DNA from: an uncultured Nitrospina sp.
Lineage (GTDB): Bacteria; Nitrospinota; Nitrospinia; Nitrospinales; VA-1
Assembly (NCBI GenBank): GCA_937891765.1
Contig: CALAGQ010000002.1
Coordinates: 22,338 to 86,337, forward strand
Length of the DNA: 64,000 bases
Reading direction: 5' to 3'
Shown: positions 43,521 to 51,816 of the stretch, one piece after another
Layout of the letters: every line of letters starts with the position of its first letter
Numbering within the stretch: position 1 is the stretch's first letter
Position numbers and translations under genes: made by a program
Notes under the pieces: generated by a model
The model's input: only the letters and a program-made list of their open reading frames with translations
Database searches by the model: none
What the model was told of the DNA's origin: nothing

Positions 43521-45869
43521 TTGCGATTCTTAAAACCATTCATCATTTTTGCCTTCTTACTTTTACTGGGTGCGGGTTGCAGCACCTTGGAAAGAACTTA
43601 TCAGAAAACGCGCGATACAATGGTCAACCTTTTTAACGCCGCCGAGGATACCTACCGTCCTGCTGTGGGACTGGGCAGGGATATCGACCTGCAATTCGCT
43701 AGGCACCAGTTCAATCGCAGAGAATACGCCGTTTCAGAATTTTATTTAAAAAAGACACTGGCCAATCAGCCGGACAATCGGGAAGCACTCCAACTTCTTC
43801 CCTGGGCTTATTTTTTCCAAAAACGCTTTGACAAGGCATTGGCGTCTTTCAAACAAGCTCACACTCTGCACAAAAAAGATCCAACCCCTTTATTGGGTAT
43901 GGGCTGGTCTTACTTCACCATGAAGCAATACCAGAAGGCTCTGGATAGTTTTGAGCGCGCCGAAAGGTTTGCCCCGCACTCCTACGAAATCCATAAAGGG
44001 AAGGCTTTCATCCATCTGGAACAAAGACGGAGCCAGCTTGCAAGAGAAGAACTGGAAAAAATTCTTCAGCCCGTCAAGGTGAACGAGTTATTGGAACAGT
44101 GGGAAACCTCAAATCACAATGACATGATCGTTCGTTGGGAGATCGTTCCTTCCAATCCTGAATCCAGTTCGATATTTACCCTGCCGGTTGAGTTTCCCCG
44201 ATACCGTAGCCTTCTTCTGGGAATGCCCGCCGAAGATGTAGAATCTCTGGATTCAGCATGGGAAAGCTTTTATCAGGGTAAGTACACCAAAGCGGCTAAC
44301 CTGTTTGACGGTCTGGCCCGATCAAATTCTCCAAATCTGGATGCGGTGAACGGACTGGCCTGGAGCCTTCTGCATGCGAAACAAATCAATAAATCGGAAA
44401 AAGCATTCAGGGAAATTCTGGAACTCTACCCCCATTTCATAGGAGCTTTTAAAGGCTTGCGGGAAATCGAGGAAATCAAGAAGCGACAGGCCGTTTATGT
44501 ACAAAACTATATGGATATGGGCAAATACCAGCTCGCCGCAAATAAAATCGAAGATTTGCTGGATCAATACGAAGATTGGGCTCACCTTTATAACCAGTAT
44601 GGAAAGATTTTTCTTGCCCGTAAAGATTATGAAAAGGCCCGGGAATATTTTTTGGATGCACAAAAATTTTCGCCCAATGACAGCCCCGCACAACTCGGCC
44701 TTGAGCAGGTACAACTGGCTCTGGACAAACAACTCTATAAAGCCGATCAGGCCTTTAAATTGGGTGACTATAAGTTAGCCACCATTATTTATCACGACTA
44801 TGTGGACGATGATACATGGCCTTCGCCCCACTTCAATCTGGCCCACGCCTATAACGGGCTTGGCTGGAGTCAGTTCTATAAAAAGCAGTATGAGTATGCC
44901 ATCGACAAGTTTTTAAAGTCTATTGAGCATGAAGATTATAAAGCGTCTTCTGCAAAGGGGCTCGGCCTTTCCCTGTATGCCATAAAAAATTATTCGGATG
45001 CCATTCCCTATCTGCAGATGGCCTTGAAACATGATCCCGAAAACAAGGATATGGCATACAAGCTCGACTGGAGTATTCTTCGAAGTGAGTCCCTGCACGC
45101 TTCTCAACAGTATTTCGAAGATGCTGTAAAAAAGCATCCTCTGCGCGCTTCGCCTTATATGGCTCTAGGTTGGCTTCATTACAATTGGAGGAACCCTGAT
45201 CTCGGAGTGGAATATTTTCTCAAAGCAATTTCTCTCGATCCTGATTTTGCGCTGACGCCGGAGTTTCTAGCGTTGCTGAAAAAGGAGCGGTTTGGCTGGC
45301 AGGTCTATAATTCCCTGGGTTGGACCTACTATCAAAATCATTTGGATGATCAGGCCATGCAAATGTTCAGGCATTCCCTGGAAATCCAGCCCAACAAATC
45401 TGAGGCCCGCAAGGGGATGGGTTATATCTATTTTCGGCAGGGCAAATATGATTCGGCTATAACTATGCTGCAACAATGTCTGGCTTTGAATCCCGATCCA
45501 AATCCGGTATTTGAACGGTTAACCGGTTCCAACGCAATTGCTCCGTTCCTGATGCAGACAACAGCCCGAACCAAATTGGGAAGGACCCACTATATCAAGG
45601 AAAATATCCTCGAAGCCATCAATATATATAATGAGGAAGTCCGCCGAAACCCCAGTCAACCCGATGCCTATGATGGATTGGGGTGGGCTTACCTTAAACA
45701 AGGTCGTACTCTGGAGGCCAGAACCGCTTTCACGACCGCGATACGCTTGGAACCGCTTAATAATTCAGCTCAAAAAGGCCTGATGAAGGCGAAACATGCC
45801 ATCACCGAAGAACGCCTGAAAGCCAAGGCCCCCTCCTCTGCCTTCTTCCTGGAAACAAGTCCGAATTAG
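43521..45869 (+). CDS. Large TPR-repeat lipoprotein (782 aa)
   Basis: The product starts at TTG 43521 (GGAG seven bases upstream) with a lipoprotein signal ending LLLGAGC. About 15-18 tetratricopeptide units follow, for example FQKRFDKALASFKQAHTLHK, YQKALDSFERAERFAPHS and YTKAANLFDGLA, and the pattern continues to the C-terminus. It is probably an outer-membrane or periplasmic scaffold for protein complexes; no enzyme domain is present. It is monocistronic, ending at the orphan-promoter region. Confidence 0.9.
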   Translation: MRFLKPFIIFAFLLLLGAGCSTLERTYQKTRDTMVNLFNAAEDTYRPAVGLGRDIDLQFARHQFNRREYAVSEFYLKKTLANQPDNREALQLLPWAYFFQKRFDKALASFKQAHTLHKKDPTPLLGMGWSYFTMKQYQKALDSFERAERFAPHSYEIHKGKAFIHLEQRRSQLAREELEKILQPVKVNELLEQWETSNHNDMIVRWEIVPSNPESSSIFTLPVEFPRYRSLLLGMPAEDVESLDSAWESFYQGKYTKAANLFDGLARSNSPNLDAVNGLAWSLLHAKQINKSEKAFREILELYPHFIGAFKGLREIEEIKKRQAVYVQNYMDMGKYQLAANKIEDLLDQYEDWAHLYNQYGKIFLARKDYEKAREYFLDAQKFSPNDSPAQLGLEQVQLALDKQLYKADQAFKLGDYKLATIIYHDYVDDDTWPSPHFNLAHAYNGLGWSQFYKKQYEYAIDKFLKSIEHEDYKASSAKGLGLSLYAIKNYSDAIPYLQMALKHDPENKDMAYKLDWSILRSESLHASQQYFEDAVKKHPLRASPYMALGWLHYNWRNPDLGVEYFLKAISLDPDFALTPEFLALLKKERFGWQVYNSLGWTYYQNHLDDQAMQMFRHSLEIQPNKSEARKGMGYIYFRQGKYDSAITMLQQCLALNPDPNPVFERLTGSNAIAPFLMQTTARTKLGRTHYIKENILEAINIYNEEVRRNPSQPDAYDGLGWAYLKQGRTLEARTAFTTAIRLEPLNNSAQKGLMKAKHAITEERLKAKAPSSAFFLETSPN

Positions 45870-45908
45870 CTCATTAACGATTTATCGGCGAAAAAACAAA
45901 ACTTTCAA

Positions 45909-45936
45909 TTGACACTTGTCAGAATTCGCTTAAAAT
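45909..45936 (+). promoter_or_regulatory. Orphan sigma70 promoter between convergent genes
   Basis: TTGACA (45909-45914), a 16-base spacer and TAAAAT (45931-45936). It points into the 180-base space between the TPR gene and the 3' end of acs, where no ordinary gene exists. Confidence 0.55.
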
Positions 45937-46027
45937 ATATTACTATCCCACTGGTTGTAAGACATTAAGACGCTCAAACATTTGGGGAGGGAGGGGCACC
46001 TTTCTCTTTTCACTGTAGGGGTGAGAA

Positions 46028-46060
46028 ATCATGGAGTTGAATTTTATTCGACTCCATGAT
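46028..46060. repeat. Thirteen-base hairpin
   Basis: ATCATGGAGTTGA and TCGACTCCATGAT pair with one G-T wobble around a 7-base loop. No T-run follows directly. Confidence 0.55.
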
Positions 46061-46078
46061 CCCTATCCACATAGTTAA
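46031..46078 (+). CDS. Possible 15-residue micro-ORF
   Basis: ATG at 46031, preceded six bases away by AGGGGTGA, opens a 15-codon frame (MELNFIRLHDPYPHS) ending in TAA. The start codon is buried in the hairpin. It could be a micro-peptide or chance; only the ribosome binding site and the dedicated promoter argue for it. Confidence 0.25.
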   Translation: MELNFIRLHDPYPHS

Positions 46079-46119
46079 GGCAAGACGACTCTTTACCCGC
46101 CTGCAAAAACTGTTGCCTT

Positions 46120-48105
46120 TCACTTTTTCCCAGAAAACATTTCTACATAAGAAGCCTTAAGGTTTTCGACAACTGAAGGATCAGCTAACGTCGATATATC
46201 CCCCAGTTGATCGGCTTCATTGGCGGCGATTTTTCTTAATATGCGCCGCATGATTTTCCCTGAGCGGGTTTTAGGAAGAGCGGGAGCCCAGTGTATGACA
46301 TCCGGCGCGGCAATCGCCCCGATTTCTTTTCGGACAAACTGCACCAGAGTTTTCTTCAACGCATCATCCGGCTGTACCCCATCCATAAGAGAAACGTAGG
46401 CATAAATTCCCTGGCCTTTTATATCATGCGGGAAGCCAACGACTGCGGCTTCAGCCACGGCTTCATGCAGCACAAGAGCCGACTCCACTTCAGCGGTCCC
46501 CATTCTATGTCCGGATACATTAATGACATCATCGACTCTACCGGTGACCCAATAGTAGCCGTCTTCATCGCGACGGCAACCGTCTCCGGTAAAATAATAG
46601 CCCGGATAAAGTTTGAAATAAGTTTCCTCAAAACGGTCATGGTCGCCATAGATTGTTCGCATTTGCCCCGGCCACGGTTCTGAAAGTGCCAGCACACCGG
46701 TCACCCCGTTGCCTTCAAGCACCTTTCCCGTTTCCGCTTCTATCACTACCGGTTTGACGCCAAAAAAAGGCAGCGTTGCCGAGCCCGGTTTTGCAGGAGT
46801 GCAACCGGGCAGAGGCGTTATCAAAATACCACCGGTCTCGGTCTGCCACCAGGTATCGACAATGGGGCAACGTTCCTTTCCGATATTTTTGTAATACCAA
46901 CGCCAGGCTTCAGGATTGATCGGTTCACCCACTGAACCCAAAACCCGTAACGTGGAAAGGTCATACTTGGCAGGCGTGTCTTCGCCATGCGCCATGAGTG
47001 CGCGAATCGCTGTTGGAGCTGTATAAAACTGGGTGACTTTAAGTCGATCCACCACATCCCAAAACCTTCCACAGTCCGGATAGGTAGGAATGCCTTCAAA
47101 CATGACCGTTGTCGCACCATTGGCCAATGGCCCGTAAATAATATAGGAGTGCCCCGTGACCCAGCCGATGTCGGCCGTGCACCACCAGATATCACCATCC
47201 TGATAATCAAAAATATATTTATGAGTCAGCGCGGTGAAGATCATATATCCGCCCACATTATGCTGAACCCCTTTGGGTTTTCCCGTTGAACCGGAGGTAT
47301 AGAGAATGAACAGCGGGTCTTCCGCCGACATGGCTTCCGCCTCACATACCGGGTCGGTATTTTGCATTTCATCATGCCACCAAGTGTCCCGGCCCGACTG
47401 CATTTCCACAGCAACCTTATCGCCGACTCGTTGAGACACGATGCAGGTTTTAACCACAACCCCGTCCTTTTCGGCCAGCTTCATGGCTTCATCGGCATTG
47501 GTTTTTAGTGGTACTGGCTTGGCGCCCCGAAATCCTCCATCGGTGGTGATGAGAACCGTGCAGGCCGAATCCACAATCCGATCGGCTAGAGCTGTGGGAG
47601 AAAATCCGCCAAAAACGATGGAGTGAATCGCCCCTACCCTCGCGCAAGCCAGCATCGCAATGGATAATTCCACCACCATCGGCATATAAATAGAAATCCG
47701 ATCACCCTTTTTCACCCCATGACTTTTCAGGACATTGGCGAACTTGCAAACCTCTTCATGGAGTTGCCGGTAGGTCAAACGAAGGTTTTCACCGGGCTCG
47801 TTTCCTTCCCATAATATGGCGGTCTGATCGCCCCGTTTTTCGAGATGTCGATCCAGACAATTGACCGTGATATTGGTCTTTGCGCCTTTGAACCATTCGA
47901 TATTTATCTTGCCGTTCCTGACATCGTAGTTGTAGTCACGCACCCGATCCCATTTTTCGAACCAGGTGAATTTTTCTGCCTCATCGGCCCAGAACTTTTC
48001 CGGATCATTGATCGATCGCTCATACATTTCCCGGTATTGATCCATGCTCTTGATCAATGCCTTAGCAGAAACTTCTTTAGAAGGATGATAAATTTCTTCA
48101 CTCAT
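46120..48105 (-). CDS. acs: Acetyl-CoA synthetase
   Basis: The 661-residue ANL-family enzyme has the P-loop-like [48 protein letters not shown] and the C-terminal [15 protein letters not shown] with the catalytic and acetyl-regulated lysine. Length is that of bacterial Acs. It activates acetate with ATP and CoA to acetyl-CoA. It follows the DUF1566 gene by 40 bases. Confidence 0.97.
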   Translation of the reverse strand: MSEEIYHPSKEVSAKALIKSMDQYREMYERSINDPEKFWADEAEKFTWFEKWDRVRDYNYDVRNGKINIEWFKGAKTNITVNCLDRHLEKRGDQTAILWEGNEPGENLRLTYRQLHEEVCKFANVLKSHGVKKGDRISIYMPMVVELSIAMLACARVGAIHSIVFGGFSPTALADRIVDSACTVLITTDGGFRGAKPVPLKTNADEAMKLAEKDGVVVKTCIVSQRVGDKVAVEMQSGRDTWWHDEMQNTDPVCEAEAMSAEDPLFILYTSGSTGKPKGVQHNVGGYMIFTALTHKYIFDYQDGDIWWCTADIGWVTGHSYIIYGPLANGATTVMFEGIPTYPDCGRFWDVVDRLKVTQFYTAPTAIRALMAHGEDTPAKYDLSTLRVLGSVGEPINPEAWRWYYKNIGKERCPIVDTWWQTETGGILITPLPGCTPAKPGSATLPFFGVKPVVIEAETGKVLEGNGVTGVLALSEPWPGQMRTIYGDHDRFEETYFKLYPGYYFTGDGCRRDEDGYYWVTGRVDDVINVSGHRMGTAEVESALVLHEAVAEAAVVGFPHDIKGQGIYAYVSLMDGVQPDDALKKTLVQFVRKEIGAIAAPDVIHWAPALPKTRSGKIMRRILRKIAANEADQLGDISTLADPSVVENLKASYVEMFSGKK

Positions 48106-48145
48106 AATATTTCTCCAAGCACACCGTTACAGTGTGCGTGTTTTT

Positions 48146-48571
48146 TTAGAGAGGACGAACAGCCCGAGCCGCTTCGGTCAAGGTCCAGAGTCCGTCAGGC
48201 TGGCTGAATTCGCCATCACGGATATTGAGTATAAATACCCGCATCCTGCCTGGCACCTGTTGCGCGATCATGGAAAATCCACCACCGGGAGCAAATTGAT
48301 CGCTGATGTGAATGGTCTTGCCAAACTGGTCCGTGTTTTCAAAACTTTTATCAAATAAGGTCGACATTTCATCTCTCTTCGGGAGCCGCCAGTCGTCATA
48401 CCCAGCATATTTGTTTTCGTTCATCACCCGCACATAATCTGCAGCATCCTGATAATTGACCCATTTCTTCAAATCCTGCATCGAATCGGTCTTGCACCAC
48501 ATCAGGTTATGCGTTTTGGAGGTGACGGTGCCATCCCCGTTATCAACAAAAACATTGTTATCAGAACTCAT
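48146..48571 (-). CDS. DUF1566 (Lcl C-terminal domain) protein
   Basis: The 141-residue protein has the Lcl_C/DUF1566 pattern: FVDNGDGTVTSKTHNLMWCK, AGYDDWRLPKRDEMSTLFD and a C-terminal ARAVRPL. Such domains occur in secreted or cell-surface proteins of a C-type-lectin-like fold, yet this copy has no signal peptide. It is upstream of acs and may be on the same transcript. The role is unknown. Confidence 0.85.
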   Translation of the reverse strand: MSSDNNVFVDNGDGTVTSKTHNLMWCKTDSMQDLKKWVNYQDAADYVRVMNENKYAGYDDWRLPKRDEMSTLFDKSFENTDQFGKTIHISDQFAPGGGFSMIAQQVPGRMRVFILNIRDGEFSQPDGLWTLTEAARAVRPL

Positions 48572-48675
48572 AATGTTATAAAACTCGACTCAGGTTTAAG
48601 AATTAAGATAAAATACCATATTAACGTTCAATTTTCAGAGGAGAAACTCTGAGTTTTGATAGCTCCCTTTGCAAT

Positions 48676-48692
48676 TTGCCCCACGGCTAGTG
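48676..48692. repeat. Dispersed short repeat, family B copy 2
   Basis: TTGCCCCACGGCTAGTG; compare 36228-36243 and 48773-48789. It lies in the 160-base gap between the divergent DUF1566 and HI0074-like genes. Confidence 0.45.
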
Positions 48693-48772
48693 CTCCTTAG
48701 CAGGAGAGGCCGTTGGCAAGAACTCATTAAGCCGAAATGACTCTTTGCCAGCAATCAAACCTATTGCTCATT

Positions 48773-48789
48773 ACCCCTACGGCTAGTGG
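48773..48789. repeat. Dispersed short repeat, family B copy 3
   Basis: ACCCCTACGGCTAGTGG differs by one base in the shared core from the other two copies. It lies directly upstream of, or in the 5' end of, the HI0074-like gene. Confidence 0.45.
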
Positions 48790-48799
48790 AAAAATTAAC

Positions 48800-49192
48800 G
48801 TGTCTCAGCCATTGCCCCAGAAAAAAGTTTTATTGACCCATCTTGACTGGAACCTGCAAAGGCTCGATGAAGCCTTGAAGCAGGAAGCCACCGATTATTA
48901 TAAAGGTGCCGCCCTGCAACGGTTTGGTCATACTTATACCATGGCCATGAAGAGCATTCGTGGATTTGGTGAGCCTGCGGACTCAGAAGAACCGGATGAT
49001 GAGCAATGCGTTGCATTGGCTGAACAAAACGGTTGGACTGAAGGCCAGCCCGAGTGGAAGGAAATGATCACAGATTTTCAACGCATCAGTCAAAAACCAG
49101 GTGCAGAGGAGACAGAAGCCGTCTACCAGAAACTACCTTGTTACCAGAAGGCTTTTAAAAATCTATATTCACACCTGAAAAACTCACTGTAA
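48800..49192 (+). CDS. HI0074-like nucleotidyltransferase substrate-binding (HEPN) protein, orphan
   Basis: From GTG 48800 the protein is 130 residues, all helical, with LDWNLQRLDEALKQ, YYKGAALQRFGHTYTMAMKS and CYQKAFKNLYSHL, the pattern of HI0074-type substrate-binding proteins that pair with minimal nucleotidyltransferases. No nucleotidyltransferase (GSxAxG) gene is adjacent. An ATG at 48737 would add 21 residues, but these lie over a family B repeat and lack a ribosome binding site. It converges with rdgB, overlapping by nine bases. Confidence 0.65.
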   Translation: MSQPLPQKKVLLTHLDWNLQRLDEALKQEATDYYKGAALQRFGHTYTMAMKSIRGFGEPADSEEPDDEQCVALAEQNGWTEGQPEWKEMITDFQRISQKPGAEETEAVYQKLPCYQKAFKNLYSHLKNSL

Positions 49193-49729
49193 TACCTGCT
49201 TCAACTCATCCAAAGCTCTTCTTCTATGCGAGATGGCATTTTTCTCACCAGAAGACATTTCCGCATAAGTCTGGTCATGGCCTTCAGGAATGAAAATCAC
49301 ATCCCAGCCAAACCCATTCTCTCCCCGGATGCTGTCGGCCAGTATGCCGTTCACTTCGCCGCGAGCGATCTTCATATCCTTGCCGTCGTATACTGCGAAA
49401 AAGCAGATTGCTGTCACGCCCCGATCATCGAAACCGCTAGCCATTTTCAACATGCCTTCACAGCCGACCGTTTCTTCGAACCATTTCACCAATGCGCCGG
49501 GCAACCCGTTCCAGGCATGGAACAGCAGGCCTGAGTCCTCCACCATCACCGGGCATTGCAAAGATTCGTACGCTTGCCTGGCTTTATGGCAGACCACCAC
49601 ATCCAGGTCCGGGGACTGGACTTCGAAAAGTCCGTCCAATTGAACCGGCTCAAGCGAAAGGCCCAGAATTTCACCAGCTTCCCGCACCTTGTTGGGATTC
49701 CCCGTCACAAACTTAAATTGATTCAACAC
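49184..49729 (-). CDS. rdgB: XTP/dITP pyrophosphatase (RdgB/HAM1)
   Basis: The 181-residue protein starts FKFVTGNPNKVREAGEIL, has the VEDSGL loop and the terminal signature GFGWDVIFIPEGHDQTYAEM with EKNAISHRRRAL. It hydrolyses non-canonical purine triphosphates (ITP, XTP, dITP) to monophosphates and so prevents their incorporation into DNA or RNA. It is monocistronic here. A palindromic repeat lies 11 bases upstream of its start. Confidence 0.95.
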   Translation of the reverse strand: MLNQFKFVTGNPNKVREAGEILGLSLEPVQLDGLFEVQSPDLDVVVCHKARQAYESLQCPVMVEDSGLLFHAWNGLPGALVKWFEETVGCEGMLKMASGFDDRGVTAICFFAVYDGKDMKIARGEVNGILADSIRGENGFGWDVIFIPEGHDQTYAEMSSGEKNAISHRRRALDELKQVLQ

Positions 49730-49739
49730 AGAATACCTT

Positions 49740-49758
49740 CACCAGCGTAACGCTGGTG
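49740..49758. repeat. Dispersed palindromic repeat, family A copy 2
   Basis: CACCAGCG-TAA-CGCTGGTG is a perfect 8-base palindrome around three bases. Its core matches the family A copies at 42313 and 52862. Confidence 0.55.
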
Positions 49759-49891
49759 GTCATGTAATGGATCATTGTTTATTGGCTCCATGCCGAGCGG
49801 GCGGCTTGACGAGTTATTACATTTGTTATACATTGTTCCTTCCCAATTAGACCGAGAACCTCTGCACCCATCACTTACCCAACTAAAATTA

Positions 49892-50668
49892 ATGAAATCT
49901 GTTAAACAGTTATTTGCCTATTCATTTTTTCTTTTATTTCTAACTTCATGCGGCCCGATATTTGAGGTCGATGCAGATGTCCAGGCCCGGCAAGCCCTGT
50001 GGGATCTGATGGCAATACAGGATAAGTTTTATCAGGAAAACCAGCGATATGCTACCAGCTATGTGGAGGTAGAAAAATACGGCCTGAAATACCATACCGG
50101 CATTGTCTATCTTGAAATAGAGTCTGCGGGAAAAGATAAATATAGAGCCGTTTCCCTTCCTGCCGAATCGACCACGGCGCGAGTCTTCGCTTATGACAGT
50201 GATCAGGGTGGTTTTTATGAAATGGCCGAGGACGAAGTTTCACGATATGTTCTGGGAGCGCTCAGGCATATCCGTGATGAAAAACATAAAAAAGACTTGA
50301 ACGAACTGACCGGTTGGATATTGATGGGGGGAATGGCCTTTCTGGGATTACGCTTTTTTGCCCGCTATCGATCCCCGGAAAACAATACAGTTATCTGGGC
50401 CTATATCTTATGCTTACCGGCTATGGGTTGGGCCGTCGCCCTTTTGGGAAATATGGAAGGCAATATTGTGTTCACCTCCACCATAGCTCAGGCGACCTGG
50501 GTTTGCATGGCGATAGCCTTAGTGGCGTTAGGGCTCGGATGCGTTTGGTTGAAGAAGAACATAAGTCTTCACTCCCCTGCCCCTTTAATAAGCCTGGTGG
50601 TATGCGCACTGCTAATATCTCTGTTGAGTGCCGGAGCTATGGGGTATATGCTCAAAACCTTTGGCTAA
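49892..50668 (+). CDS. Lipoprotein-signal membrane protein, pilin-like segment, unknown function
   Basis: The 258-residue product starts at ATG 49892 (the open frame extends upstream but without a signal). The N-terminus ends LFLTSC, a lipobox. Residues ~25-75 (ARQALWDLMAIQDKFYQENQ RYATSY) resemble the N-terminal helix-and-loop of minor pilin/pseudopilin proteins. The C-terminal ~110 residues hold three to four membrane helices. Combining a lipobox with a C-terminal polytopic domain is unusual. I do not recognise the family. Confidence 0.6.
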   Translation: MKSVKQLFAYSFFLLFLTSCGPIFEVDADVQARQALWDLMAIQDKFYQENQRYATSYVEVEKYGLKYHTGIVYLEIESAGKDKYRAVSLPAESTTARVFAYDSDQGGFYEMAEDEVSRYVLGALRHIRDEKHKKDLNELTGWILMGGMAFLGLRFFARYRSPENNTVIWAYILCLPAMGWAVALLGNMEGNIVFTSTIAQATWVCMAIALVALGLGCVWLKKNISLHSPAPLISLVVCALLISLLSAGAMGYMLKTFG

Positions 50669-50707
50669 AATTTTAACTCAGCCGTACAGTACGCTTTGCA
50701 TAGCCCT

Positions 50708-50785
50708 GAGATCCTTCGTCGCCTTCGGCTCCTCGAGGATGACAAACTGGCGTTTCTTGTCATCCTGAAAGCAGTGAAGAATCTC
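50708..50785. repeat. REP-like imperfect inverted repeat
   Basis: The left arm starts GAGATCCTTC and ends AGGATGACA; the right arm starts TGTCATCCT and ends GAAGAATCTC, with a 13-base centre. This matches the widespread type of palindromic intergenic element of the form GAGATCCTTCG...AGGATGACA. It lies in the gap between a membrane-protein gene and the convergent J-domain gene. Confidence 0.6.
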
Positions 50786-50809
50786 GACTTTACGCTTTTT
50801 CGACTTATG

Positions 50810-51556
50810 CTAAGGTCTCAATCGTACAGTGAGAATGTGAAGAATTTTTGAGTTGGCCCCGGATCGGAGGGTAAAGCTCTGGCCATCACAGGTATTTCGG
50901 GGAAGCATAAACTTGATCGGTCCTTCTGAAGAATTCAAAGTCATGACACCGGTAATCTTGGGTATTTTCATCTCGTAAGAATAGCGAGAGTTCTCGGGTT
51001 TTGCGGTTTCCTCAATGGGCACACTGAGATTCAACAAAAGATCCCCTCGTCGATTGGAAAACAGACTGCTCTCGCCCTTCCCCTGAATTCTGAGAGACAT
51101 CTGATTCCAGTCTCCTGAAGGAATCTTGACTTCAAAACGTTCTCGACCGGACCTCAAGTTAAGGCTGCCCCCTGTTTCACGGATTGATTGAGATACTTCT
51201 ATATTCTTCTGAATATCCAAGTGAAAAATTTTATTGTCCATGTCTTTCAGGAAATCCAATCCAGACCGAAATGCCGCTTGAACAGAAGGATAATCATTTA
51301 AAATATCAAACAAGCGTTGTTCTCGCTTTTGCAGGGAGAACTCTTGCTTATCAGCCTTGGTCTTGTAATGGGTTTCGAGTTTTTCAAAGGCTTGATTGAT
51401 TTCTTTCAGCCGGGTATCACTTGGTTGGGTGTTGGCCTTTTCCGGGTTGATATCGGGGTGATATTGTCGGGCCAAAGAGTGATAGGATTTTCGCACCCTT
51501 AGCCACTCTTCTCCAGGGGAGATATTGAGGATTTTATAACACTCAGCGATTTGCAT
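50810..51556 (-). CDS. DnaJ-domain protein with DnaJ C-terminal-like region (CbpA-like)
   Basis: The 248-residue protein starts at ATG 51556 (AGGTGG upstream). A J domain (residues 5-70; YKILNISPGEEWLRVRKSYH, HPD at 33-35) is followed by a helical linker and a beta domain like the DnaJ substrate-binding C-terminus (GRERFEVKIPSGDWNQMSLR, GKGESSLFSNRRGDLLLNL). The zinc-finger region of DnaJ is absent. It should act as a DnaK co-chaperone. A further 21 codons upstream are in frame but precede the ribosome binding site. Confidence 0.82.
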   Translation of the reverse strand: MQIAECYKILNISPGEEWLRVRKSYHSLARQYHPDINPEKANTQPSDTRLKEINQAFEKLETHYKTKADKQEFSLQKREQRLFDILNDYPSVQAAFRSGLDFLKDMDNKIFHLDIQKNIEVSQSIRETGGSLNLRSGRERFEVKIPSGDWNQMSLRIQGKGESSLFSNRRGDLLLNLSVPIEETAKPENSRYSYEMKIPKITGVMTLNSSEGPIKFMLPRNTCDGQSFTLRSGANSKILHILTVRLRP

Positions 51557-51628
51557 AAGACCACCTGTTTTCAGGTTCTGTGCCAAACCTTGAACCTTTG
51601 TTGACGCCTTAAATATCAAGAAGATATA

Positions 51629-51657
51629 AAAGTATCGCCTTTTAAGGGCTGTTGCAA
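51629..51657 (-). promoter_or_regulatory. Possible sigma70 promoter for the J-domain gene
   Basis: On the minus strand TTGCAA (51652-51657), 17 bases, TACTTT (51629-51634). The leader is about 65 bases. On the plus strand a consensus TATAAT at 51730-51735 may serve rlmN, but without a -35. Confidence 0.4.
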
Positions 51658-51816
51658 CCGGGAAAAATCTACCGGAGCCCTCTAAAAATTATAGTTTATT
51701 ATTTTTCAATGGGTTATATTGGCTATTATTATAATTGCCTGATCTTTTCATGAGCTTTAGCACGGCAAAAAATTCCGCTTAAGATCACTGAATACTTCGA
51801 ACCTTCGCCTGTTTGC

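Larger units (their letters stand above)
45943..46119 (+). ncRNA. Candidate small RNA with hairpins
   Basis: A transcript from the promoter at 45909-45936 would contain a G-rich stretch (three G-runs at about 45983-45994), a strong hairpin at 46028-46060 and a long-loop pair of AAGGCAA (46077-46083) with TTGCCTT (46113-46119) followed by a T-rich stretch (CACTTTTTC). It would run into the 3' end of acs in antisense. I recognise no known RNA family. A 15-codon open frame lies inside, so it may be a dual-function or leader-type transcript. Confidence 0.3.
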
